Shown in pieces: positions 53,630 to 60,799 of a stretch of 64,000 nt of DNA. The stretch is from contig JAFLBQ010000002.1 of NCBI GenBank assembly GCA_017303805.1, positions 372,001 through 436,000 of the forward strand, in the 5' to 3' direction. The translations under genes and the position numbers were made by a program. The notes under the pieces are model-generated. The model worked only from the letters and a program-made list of their open reading frames with translations. It had not been told where the DNA came from and searched no databases. Numbering within the stretch: the stretch's first letter is position 1; each line of letters begins with the position of its first letter. This DNA comes from Cytophagales bacterium (lineage in GTDB: Bacteria > Bacteroidota > Bacteroidia > Cytophagales > Cyclobacteriaceae).

Positions 53630-54445
53630 ATGCGTTCGGTTTATTTGCTTGTGGCAATCTTTGCAGCCTGGTGCCTTTTGGCGGCTTTCTGGTATTTGTT
53701 TTGGATAAAAGGGCTCGATCCTAATCCCCAGAATATTAATCCGCACGAGTCGGCACTGGCTATTGCTGAAATTTTATTGATAGTCATAGTTTCGCTTTTT
53801 ATCGGGTTTGGAATTGCTTGGTTTTTACGGCAACAACACATACAACACGCGGAAGCTGGCAATACCGAACTGAAGCTTCTGCTTGCAGAACAAAAACAAG
53901 CAACACACCTGGCAAACGAGCAGGCACAAAAGGCAGAGCAAACTTTAAACCGGGCTCGCGAAACATTTCGCGATGATTTTCTTACCGTATCGCGCGAGAA
54001 CGAACGATTAAAAACGGTGGAAGGCACGCTAACAGAAGAGCAGCAGCTATTACAACAGCAAATTTCAGTTCTTCAATCTACCATTAGCGATTTGCAACTT
54101 GGATTTAAAGAAGCATCGCGGCAAGCAACCCGTACCAAAGAAGAAAGCCATAAGTTGGAGATTGAGTTAGGGGAACTGAAACAGGTTAAGCGCAGCAAAG
54201 AGAAAGCACCGGCCTCATTAACCACCACCGAGGTAGATGACTTAAAACAAATAAAAGGCATTGGCCCGGGCATAGAAGCGAAGCTTATGAAAGCGGGCAT
54301 TACCAGTTACCGGCAAATTAGTGAGCTTACAGCCGAGAGTATTACCCAGGTAGCCCAGATCTTAGAATCTTTTCCGGGGCGCATTGAACGCGACCGCTGG
54401 GTGGAGCAGGCCTCGAAGCTATACCTGGATAAATTAAGAAAGTAA
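53630..54445 (+). CDS. Membrane-anchored coiled-coil protein with C-terminal helix-hairpin-helix
   Basis: 271 residues from ATG 53630 (MRSVYLLVAIFAAW); a 19-codon upstream extension is unlikely. Two membrane helices at about 3-23 and 38-62, the loop between containing LDPNPQNINPHESALA. Residues about 75-195 form a long Gln/Glu/Lys-rich coiled coil (LLLAEQKQATHLANEQAQKA, EGTLTEEQQLLQQQISVLQS). The last ~65 residues have DDLKQIKGIGPGIEAKLMKA and ITQVAQILESFPGRIERDRW, a helix-hairpin-helix domain of the type found in DUF4332-like and ribosomal L21-like proteins. So a nucleic-acid- or protein-binding tip may be presented on a membrane stalk. Function unknown. Confidence 0.75.
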   Translation: MRSVYLLVAIFAAWCLLAAFWYLFWIKGLDPNPQNINPHESALAIAEILLIVIVSLFIGFGIAWFLRQQHIQHAEAGNTELKLLLAEQKQATHLANEQAQKAEQTLNRARETFRDDFLTVSRENERLKTVEGTLTEEQQLLQQQISVLQSTISDLQLGFKEASRQATRTKEESHKLEIELGELKQVKRSKEKAPASLTTTEVDDLKQIKGIGPGIEAKLMKAGITSYRQISELTAESITQVAQILESFPGRIERDRWVEQASKLYLDKLRK

Positions 54446-54484
54446 TACCCGTTAGCGAATGAGCGCTTAAGGGCCGGCACATCT

Positions 54485-55084
54485 TTAACTATCCGGATCT
54501 AATTTAAGCGCCAGGTTAAACCTTACTTCCAGCGTATCTTCTACTTTAACCATACCCATCATGCGCGAGGGTGCTTCCAGGTTAAAGTCGGTAAAGGTAA
54601 ATCCCCGGTTGCCCCGCAGGTAAATAATTCCGTTGCTACGCGCTTCAATGGCACAGCCCACATCAAACACGTTGGTTATTCCGGCAAGGGAAATTTTAAT
54701 TCGGCCTTTAAACCGTTCTTCGCCACAACCATAAACAGGTACTTTTTCGAACCAAATAAAATCGATGGCTATAGCCGGATGCGCTTTTGATTTAATGGTT
54801 TTGTTAAAATCATTTGTCATCAGTTGCATGCCACAACTGAAAGCGGAAGCATCGAGGGTTACATTACCTTTTAAAAACACCGGCTGGCTGCCGGCACTTT
54901 CGCGAAGCACCAACGTATCGCGACCACAATACAAGGTTGTACACTGAAATGTATTAACGTTGGTTTTACCGGCAATAACTAAGGTGCTTTCGGGCTGCAC
55001 AATAAAACGATGCAGCAACACAGGCGAGGGAGTGAACGAGCCTGCAGTAAAGAGGGCCATCAGTAATGCCAAAGCACGGGTCAT
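54485..55084 (-). CDS. YceI-family exported protein
   Basis: 199 residues with a signal peptide (LALLMALFTAGSFTPS). YceI-like lipocalin-type barrel: LLHRFIVQPESTLVIAGKTN at the start, FLKGNVTLDASAFSCGMQLM, AHPAIAIDFIWFE, FKGRIKISLAGITNVFDVGC and the ending GMVKVEDTLEVRFNLALKL. Family members bind a lipid-like or quinone-like chain and are periplasmic; the function is mostly unknown. Four or more Cys residues in the mature chain are unusual in YceI. It follows the porin gene on the same strand but a terminator lies between. Confidence 0.85.
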   Translation of the reverse strand: MTRALALLMALFTAGSFTPSPVLLHRFIVQPESTLVIAGKTNVNTFQCTTLYCGRDTLVLRESAGSQPVFLKGNVTLDASAFSCGMQLMTNDFNKTIKSKAHPAIAIDFIWFEKVPVYGCGEERFKGRIKISLAGITNVFDVGCAIEARSNGIIYLRGNRGFTFTDFNLEAPSRMMGMVKVEDTLEVRFNLALKLDPDS

Positions 55085-55111
55085 AACATCGCATTCATAC
55101 TGTTAAAGATA

Positions 55112-55151
55112 TTTAAAAGAAAAGAGTTCCGGCCACCCCTGACCGGAACTC
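55112..55151 (-). terminator. Terminator after the porin gene (minus strand)
   Basis: GAGTTCCGG (55124-55132) and CCGGAACTC (55143-55151) form a 9-bp stem with a 10-base loop; on the minus strand a T-rich tail follows (55112-55123). It lies 22 bases after the porin stop at 55173. Confidence 0.8.
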
Positions 55152-55172
55152 ACCCATAAACCAACTTCCTGA

Positions 55173-56525
55173 TCAGAAGGAGATTGCACCTTGAATTACG
55201 AATCCGTCAAACTTGCCATTGTAAAACCGGTTGTTCGCTCCGGTGTCGCGATAGCCATCGTAATTTTGCGTTACATATTCTCCTTTTAACAAGATGTTGC
55301 GAGTAATAAACCAGCCTGCACCAAACGAAGTGCGATCGATAGTTACATCATAGCGGGTGCCGGCTGCATTGGCTGTGTAGCCTTCGGCAATAGTTGCCTT
55401 TACTTTAATGTAGCGGGCGCCAACATAAAACTGTTCGGCTTTGCCAAAGCGGTACAAAGCTTCGAAGGCTGTTTGGCTTGCTTTGCGATTATCCTGTGCA
55501 GCGTAGGTTGTGCCTTCGCCATTTTCAAATGCACTATTGCCTTTTGCCCATTCAAAAGTTCCGAATGCTTCCAGCCCGCTGAATTTTACAAACGGGTTGA
55601 TAACAAATGCCGTCATATTATCGCGGAAGCCAGGGTTAAAGCGGCCTGAGAACGCATTGCCGGTTAATGTTACCGGGGCATTCTCCATTACATATTGATA
55701 GTTGCTTCCGGTACGATCGCCACCAAACAAAGTGTTGCTGGCCGATGACTTGGTGGTAACTGCAGAACCGGTAAGTCTTACGCGCAGGTTATCACTCAGT
55801 TGTTTATCGAACCCCACTTTAGCATACAACGATGGTTTACGTTTGGCGCCATCGGGTTGCGATGGGCTGGCGACATTACCTTGAATTTCGCCATCGGTAA
55901 ATCCACCCATTATCATAATGCCATCTTTTTTCCAGTACAACTCAGCACCAATTTCTGTGGTAAACGCATCCATGATGTTGTTTTCAATCCAGGGGTTCCA
56001 TAAGGTGTGGCCGCCATCGCTTCTGCGGAAGTGTGCATCGCCATAGTTTACTTCCATGTGGCCTACCTTCAAAGTCAGGTTTTTCCACAGATTGTCGAAG
56101 AATTCGCTTTTTAGAAATCCTACTTTATCAATTTGCAGGTAGCCGCCTTTTACCCAAAACTCGTTGTGGTGGTGCGATGACATGTAAGAAACCAGATTAA
56201 GGCTTACCCCATCATAAAGTTGCACATCGATATTAAAGTTGGCTTGTGCCAGCGGAAAGCCGCCACCCATTTCGTAAAGAGCGGGTGTGGCAAGCCCGTT
56301 ACTATGATTCAACTTCTGGTAGCCTTGTGTAAAGCCGGCACCAAAACGAACCTTCAAACCATCGTATTGAGTTGTGTCGTCTTTAGAAGTTTCAAATACA
56401 TTGATACCGCGCTTATCATAGGGTCTCCAATATTGTATGGCAGGTTGCTGTGCCCGGGCGGTCCAGCCTAACACGAGGCCGAATACCAGCAGCAGACTTC
56501 TTAAGGTTGCAGATTTCGTTTTCAT
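55173..56525 (-). CDS. Outer-membrane porin-like beta-barrel protein
   Basis: 450 residues from ATG 56525 (MKTKSATLRSLLLVFGLVL), with a signal peptide ending ARAQ. The mature chain is composed of repeated amphipathic strands with aromatic belts (FGAGFTQGYQKLNHSNG, NFNIDVQLYDGVSLNLVSYM, WKNLTLKVGHMEVNYGDAHF, LYAKVGFDKQLSDNLRVRLT, FYVGARYIKVKATIAEGYTA) and ends with FVIQGAISF, the aromatic C-terminal residue typical for outer-membrane barrels. About sixteen strands can be counted, as in general or phosphate-type porins. The substrate cannot be told. It is downstream of the YceI gene at 56563 with 37 bases between, so probably one operon. Confidence 0.75.
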   Translation of the reverse strand: MKTKSATLRSLLLVFGLVLGWTARAQQPAIQYWRPYDKRGINVFETSKDDTTQYDGLKVRFGAGFTQGYQKLNHSNGLATPALYEMGGGFPLAQANFNIDVQLYDGVSLNLVSYMSSHHHNEFWVKGGYLQIDKVGFLKSEFFDNLWKNLTLKVGHMEVNYGDAHFRRSDGGHTLWNPWIENNIMDAFTTEIGAELYWKKDGIMIMGGFTDGEIQGNVASPSQPDGAKRKPSLYAKVGFDKQLSDNLRVRLTGSAVTTKSSASNTLFGGDRTGSNYQYVMENAPVTLTGNAFSGRFNPGFRDNMTAFVINPFVKFSGLEAFGTFEWAKGNSAFENGEGTTYAAQDNRKASQTAFEALYRFGKAEQFYVGARYIKVKATIAEGYTANAAGTRYDVTIDRTSFGAGWFITRNILLKGEYVTQNYDGYRDTGANNRFYNGKFDGFVIQGAISF

Positions 56526-56562
56526 AACTTTTAACATTTAGAGGTGATTTACAGATTGATAT

Positions 56563-57138
56563 TTATTTATTGGATAGGGTGATGTTGAAGGTGATAGTGA
56601 TCTCATCGCCTGTTTTAACTGAACCGAACATGAATGAAGGCGGCTCCACATTAAACTCAGTCATTTTAATTTTCTTGGAACCTTGGAAGCGAATTCCGTT
56701 TGCTTCCTGTTTAGCCGTAACGGTTAGTTCGGTTGGTTTAGAACTACCGGCTATGGTTAATGTGCCGTGCGCTATAATGTTACCGGCATTTACGGTGGCG
56801 TTATCCAATTGAAACCGGATGTCTTTATTCTTGTCGGTTTTAAGTGCGTTGTATGCATTCTTATCCATAGCGCCTTTGCCACTTTTCAGGCTTTCGGCCG
56901 GTATGGTTACAACAATGGAATTTACCTTGCTTAGCTGGCCGGCCGCATCCGTTTCAAATTGAGCCTGGGTGGCAGCTTGTTGGGAGGTCATCGTCCAATC
57001 GTGCATGGTGGATGTGCCGGCAATAGTAATGGTGGGGGTTCCGGTTAACCTATAATTCTGTTGGGCCTGAACGGGGGTATGGAAAAATGCCAGTGCAAAG
57101 AGAACTGCAAACCGGGTTTTTTTTGTGATCATTTTCAT
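56563..57138 (-). CDS. YceI-family exported protein
   Basis: 191 residues from ATG 57138 (MKMITKKTRFAVLFAL), a signal peptide ending VQAQ; in-frame ATG codons upstream to 57243 give no signal. YceI fold: YRLTGTPTITIAGTSTMHDW, SIVVTIPAESLKSGKGAMDK, KNKDIRFQLDNATVNAGNII, TELTVTAKQEANGIRFQGSK and the last VKTGDEITITFNITLSNK. The THDW-like MHDWTM sequence near the start is a typical family signature. Periplasmic, possibly binding a lipid or quinone. A second YceI gene follows two genes downstream; this one probably shares a transcript with the porin. It is divergent from the MarR gene. Confidence 0.88.
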   Translation of the reverse strand: MKMITKKTRFAVLFALAFFHTPVQAQQNYRLTGTPTITIAGTSTMHDWTMTSQQAATQAQFETDAAGQLSKVNSIVVTIPAESLKSGKGAMDKNAYNALKTDKNKDIRFQLDNATVNAGNIIAHGTLTIAGSSKPTELTVTAKQEANGIRFQGSKKIKMTEFNVEPPSFMFGSVKTGDEITITFNITLSNK

Positions 57139-57327
57139 GGCTTCGGGGTTCTTGTTGTTTGACAGTACAAGGTTAGGAAACCGGTTTAAGCCGGCACATG
57201 ATTGTTGACCATGCACAAACATGATCTTCGTCATACAACTCAAGAGGCAGTAAAGCCCGCCCGGAGGCCACAGTTGGTCGCCTTCAAGGAGCTAACGCGA
57301 TAAAATTTTCGCATTTAAATAGTATGC

Positions 57328-57357
57328 ATGCCGAATATTTTTCTTTACCTTCGGCAT
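57328..57357. promoter_or_regulatory. Inverted repeat upstream of the MarR gene
   Basis: ATGCCGAA (57328-57335) and TTCGGCAT (57350-57357) are perfect 8-base arms with a 14-base T-rich spacer. It lies 12 bases upstream of the MarR start codon at 57370, in the divergent region with the YceI-porin operon. It could be the MarR operator or a hairpin in the leader. Confidence 0.5.
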
Positions 57358-57369
57358 CGTTTGAAACGG

Positions 57370-57831
57370 ATGAAAAGAGAGGAAACGATAGATTATAATA
57401 TAAAGGCAGCCTGGCACAGCATTGCCCGCATGTACAACCAACAGGCCTCGCGGTACAATGGTACCATGTCTATCGGTTTCGCATTGCTAACTATTCACAG
57501 CGATGAAGGCACACCAGCAACCAAGATTGGACCTCTGATGGGGTTGGAACCGCGCAGCCTGACTCGTTTGTTAAAATCGATGGAAGAAAAAGGGCTGATT
57601 TATAAGCAATCGGATAAGCAAGACAAGCGCTCGGTTAGAGTGTTTCTTACCAAAGAAGGAAAGAAGAAAAGGGAGTTTGCCCGCGAAACCGTACTTCGGT
57701 TTAATGATGCCGTGCGCGAAGAATTTCCGGCCAGCAAACTGAATGCATTTTTTGAGGTAGTGCAGGGGATAAACCAAATGATTGAGAAAAATAGTATTTA
57801 TAAAGACATAGTAGTAACGGGTAGGCCCTAA
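57370..57831 (+). CDS. MarR-family transcriptional regulator
   Basis: 153 residues from ATG 57370 (MKREETIDYNIKAAWHSIAR); a 14-codon upstream extension would start inside the inverted repeat. Winged-helix MarR features: GFALLTIHSDEGTPATKIGP, MGLEPRSLTRLLKSMEEKGL, YKQSDKQDKRSVRVFLTKEG (the wing DKRSVRV) and flanking helices for dimerisation. MarR proteins respond to small aromatic or acyl ligands. It is 68 bases upstream of the fadN-like gene on the same strand and may control the beta-oxidation operon, in place of the TetR-type FadR of Bacillus. Confidence 0.93.
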   Translation: MKREETIDYNIKAAWHSIARMYNQQASRYNGTMSIGFALLTIHSDEGTPATKIGPLMGLEPRSLTRLLKSMEEKGLIYKQSDKQDKRSVRVFLTKEGKKKREFARETVLRFNDAVREEFPASKLNAFFEVVQGINQMIEKNSIYKDIVVTGRP

Positions 57832-57899
57832 GCAGTTCTGGACGACTTGTAATCGAACTGGCAAAAAAATAACCGATAGACATAAACAAGACTGGTAAA

Positions 57900-60299
57900 A
57901 TGAATAGATCCATCCGCAAAGTAGCCGTTTTAGGTTCTGGCATTATGGGCTCGCGCATAGCGTGCCACTTCGCCAATATTGGTGTGCAAGTGTTATTGCT
58001 CGACATCGCACCTAACGAACTTACCGAAGAAGAAAAGAAGAAGGGCTTAACGCTCGACCATCCGGCCGTAAAAAACCGGATTGTGAATGCAGCCTTCGAG
58101 GCAACGCTTAAAGCCAATCCGGCCGCGTTGTTCAGCAAAAAATTCGCTTCGCGCATCACGTTAGGAAACTTTACTGATGATATGCCCAGGATTAAAACCT
58201 ACGATTGGACCATAGAAGTGGTAGTAGAAAACCTGGACATAAAAAAGAAAGTTTATACCGAAGTAGAAAAGTACCGCACCCCGGGCACACTTATTACATC
58301 CAATACTTCGGGCATTCCCATTCACTTAATGGCCGAAGGTCGCAGCGAAGATTTTCAAAAGCATTTTGCCGGCACGCACTTCTTTAATCCGCCACGGTAT
58401 CTTAAACTTTTAGAAATTATTCCTACTGCCAAAACCGATCCGGAGATAACCAGGTTCTTGCTTCATTATGGCGATCTCTTCCTCGGTAAAACTACCGTGT
58501 TATGCAAAGACACGCCTGCCTTTATTGGAAACCGCGTAGGCGTATGGGGCTTGCTGAAGGTAATAGATTCCATGCGTAAGTACGATCTTAACGTTGATGA
58601 AATTGATAAGCTTACCGGCCCGGTAATCGGAAGACCCAAGTCAGCTACGTTCAGAACGTCTGATGTGGTTGGCTTAGATACTTTGGTTAAAGTAGCGAAC
58701 AACTTATATGCAGGGTTGCCCAACGATGAAGGTCGTGAAATGTTTAAGTTACCTGAAGCCGTAAACAAACTGGAACAAAACAAATGGTTGGGCGATAAAA
58801 CCGGCCAGGGGTTTTATAAGAAATCGAAAAACGCCAAAGGCGAAACAGAAATTCTTACGCTCGATCTGAAAACGTTCGAGTATCAGCCGAAAGCCAAAGC
58901 AAAATTTGCTACACTCGAAACCACCAAGACCATCGACAACCTGAAAGATCGCTTTAAAGTATTGCTGGCCGGTAAAGACAAAGCCGGTGATTTCTATCGC
59001 GATATGTTTTTCGATTTGTTCAAGTATGTGAGCAACCGTATTCCGGAAATCAGCGATGAGCTTTTCCGCATTGATGATGCCGTGAGTGGCGGCTTTGGTT
59101 GGGAGCTCGGGCCGTTCGAAACCTGGGATGCCGTGGGTGTGGAAAAAAGCATTTCCTTAATGGAAGCAGCTGGTTACAAACCCAACCCCTGGGTGTACGA
59201 TATGCTGGCAGGCGGCAACAAATCATTCTATAAAACCGAAGGCGGCATTAAAAAGTACTACGACATACCTTCTAAGTCGTACAAATCCATTCCGGGCAGA
59301 GAAAGTTTTATAATTCTGGAAAGCAAGAGCGAGAGCGTGGTATGGAAAAATGCCGAATCGAAAGTTACCGACATTGGCGATGGCGTGCTCAACTTCTCGT
59401 GGCACAGTAAGAGTTACACATTGGGCAGCAGCGTTATCGAAGGTATGAACAAAGCAATTGATCTTGCCGAAAAAGAGTACAAAGGTTTGGTGGTTGGGCA
59501 TCAGGGTGCGGACTTCTCGCTGGGCGCGAATCTTGGATTGGTATTTATGTATGCCATCGAGCAGGATTATGACGAGATCGATTTCATGATTAAAGCATTT
59601 CAGAATTCTGTAATGCGTTTACGGTATTCTTCTATTCCTGTGGTGGTGGCTCCGCAAGGCAGAACTTTAGGTGGTGGTTGCGAGATGACGCTGCATGCCG
59701 ATATCGCGCAAGCAGCAGCCGAAACGTATATTGGTTTAGTGGAGGTTGGCGTGGGTTTGATTCCCGGTGGTGGTGGAACCAAGGAATTTACCAAGCGGGT
59801 GAGCGATGCGTTACAGGAAGGTGATGTGGAATTGAATGCACTTCAAAATGCGTTTATGACCATCGCAACTGCAAAAGTGGCCACCTCTGCCGAAGAAGCA
59901 CGCGAACTCGGCATTCTCAAAAAGCTCGATCGCGTAAGCATGAATAAGGACCGCCAGATAGCTGATGCGAAGCAAGCCGTGCTTGACCTTGTTGAGGCTG
60001 GCTATACCATGCCGCAACAAGCAAAGAACATTAAAGTGCAAGGCCGCACCGGCCAGGCGTTATTCCTTGCGGGATTACAAGGGATGTTAATGGGCCGTTA
60101 TATTTCTGAGCACGATGCCAAAGTAGCCAGGTGGATTGCCAATGTAATGTGTGGTGGTGATCTCAGCTATCCGCAGGAAGTTACAGAACAATACCTGTTG
60201 GATCTTGAACGCGAGGCCTTTTTATCATTAACAGGCGAAAAGAAAACCTTGGAGCGAATTCAATCTATTTTGACAGGTGGGAAGCCATTGAGAAATTAG
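57900..60299 (+). CDS. fadN: 3-hydroxyacyl-CoA dehydrogenase/enoyl-CoA hydratase fusion (FadN type)
   Basis: 799 residues; N-terminal 3-hydroxyacyl-CoA dehydrogenase followed by a C-terminal enoyl-CoA hydratase, the order of Bacillus FadN rather than of E. coli FadB. The NAD-binding site is VAVLGSGIMGSRIACHFANI at about 9-28; the dehydrogenase motifs are GTHFFNPPRYLKLLEIIPT and KDTPAFIGNRVG. The hydratase part (about 480-690) has GLVVGHQGADFSLGANL, PVVVAPQGRTLGGGCEMTLH and VEVGVGLIPGGGGTKEF, containing both catalytic Glu residues. It hydrates trans-enoyl-CoA and oxidises the product in the beta-oxidation cycle. First enzyme of the fadN-fadA-fadE operon; 20 bases after its stop begins a heptamer array. 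Confidence 0.95.
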   Translation: MNRSIRKVAVLGSGIMGSRIACHFANIGVQVLLLDIAPNELTEEEKKKGLTLDHPAVKNRIVNAAFEATLKANPAALFSKKFASRITLGNFTDDMPRIKTYDWTIEVVVENLDIKKKVYTEVEKYRTPGTLITSNTSGIPIHLMAEGRSEDFQKHFAGTHFFNPPRYLKLLEIIPTAKTDPEITRFLLHYGDLFLGKTTVLCKDTPAFIGNRVGVWGLLKVIDSMRKYDLNVDEIDKLTGPVIGRPKSATFRTSDVVGLDTLVKVANNLYAGLPNDEGREMFKLPEAVNKLEQNKWLGDKTGQGFYKKSKNAKGETEILTLDLKTFEYQPKAKAKFATLETTKTIDNLKDRFKVLLAGKDKAGDFYRDMFFDLFKYVSNRIPEISDELFRIDDAVSGGFGWELGPFETWDAVGVEKSISLMEAAGYKPNPWVYDMLAGGNKSFYKTEGGIKKYYDIPSKSYKSIPGRESFIILESKSESVVWKNAESKVTDIGDGVLNFSWHSKSYTLGSSVIEGMNKAIDLAEKEYKGLVVGHQGADFSLGANLGLVFMYAIEQDYDEIDFMIKAFQNSVMRLRYSSIPVVVAPQGRTLGGGCEMTLHADIAQAAAETYIGLVEVGVGLIPGGGGTKEFTKRVSDALQEGDVELNALQNAFMTIATAKVATSAEEARELGILKKLDRVSMNKDRQIADAKQAVLDLVEAGYTMPQQAKNIKVQGRTGQALFLAGLQGMLMGRYISEHDAKVARWIANVMCGGDLSYPQEVTEQYLLDLEREAFLSLTGEKKTLERIQSILTGGKPLRN

Positions 60300-60318
60300 T
60301 ATTTGAGTTGTCAGCCTA

Positions 60319-60353
60319 AGTCCAAAGTAAAAAGTCTTGAGTCGATAGTTGAG
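60319..60353 (+). repeat. Left 7-bp-period array (AGTCNNN) at the fadN/fadA junction
   Basis: Five consecutive heptamers: AGTCCAA, AGTAAAA, AGTCTTG, AGTCGAT, AGTTGAG. The period is exactly seven, the AGT core is kept and the other bases vary. Orientation is opposite to the array at 60721-60783. AGTCGATAGTT (60340-60350) has its perfect complement AACTATCGACT at 60721-60731, on the other side of the four-helix-bundle gene. Confidence 0.85.
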
Positions 60354-60370
60354 GGTAAAAGAAAAAGGAT

Positions 60371-60799
60371 ATGAATAATTATAAGGATTTGATCGTTTGG
60401 CAAAAGTCCATTGATTTGGCCGTTAAAATTTATGAGTCCACAAAAGAGTTTCCAAAAGAAGAGATGTATGGACTAACTTCTCAAGTACGGAGAAGTGCGG
60501 TTTCAATCGCATCAAATATTGCTGAAGGTGCTGGTAGAAATTCCAAAAAAGAATTCAATAACTTTTTAGGAATATCAAATGGATCATCCTGCGAATTGGA
60601 TACTCAATTAATAATAGCAAACAAGGTTAATTTCTTAGATACACAGGCTCTTGAAAATATTCAAAGCGATATTTTAGAAATTCAGAAAATGAACTGGGCA
60701 TTGCAAAAATCGTTGGAGATAACTATCGACTATTTACTAAGGACTATGTACTATTTACTAAGAACTAAATACTTAAGACTATGGACGCATACATCGTAG
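60371..60799 (+). CDS. Four-helix-bundle protein of the 23S rRNA intervening-sequence (S23/IVP) family
   Basis: 142 residues. The family signatures are clear: MNNYKDLIVWQKSIDLAVKI, ESTKEFPKEEMYGLTSQVRR, SAVSIASNIAEGAGRNSKKE and FLGISNGSSCELDTQLIIAN. Members were first found in intervening sequences of bacterial 23S rRNA and share the fold of the Avd protein of diversity-generating retroelements; their activity is unknown. A normal family end would be near residue 118. Here the chain continues as TIDYLLRTMYYLLRTKYLRL because the reading frame passes through the right heptamer array (three heptamers equal seven codons, hence the YYLLRT repeat), and it stops 19 bases inside fadA. The gene looks more AT-rich than fadN and fadA. 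It lies inside inverted arrays, interrupting the fad operon. Confidence 0.92.
   Translation: MNNYKDLIVWQKSIDLAVKIYESTKEFPKEEMYGLTSQVRRSAVSIASNIAEGAGRNSKKEFNNFLGISNGSSCELDTQLIIANKVNFLDTQALENIQSDILEIQKMNWALQKSLEITIDYLLRTMYYLLRTKYLRLWTHTS
60721..60783 (+). repeat. Right 7-bp-period array (NACTNNN) at the fadN/fadA junction
   Basis: Nine consecutive heptamers: AACTATC, GACTATT, TACTAAG, GACTATG, TACTATT, TACTAAG, AACTAAA, TACTTAA, GACTATG. The core ACT is the complement of the AGT core of the left array, so the two arrays are inverted relative to each other. The last unit contains the ATG of fadA (60781). The array also codes for the C-terminal tail of the four-helix-bundle protein. Confidence 0.9.
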
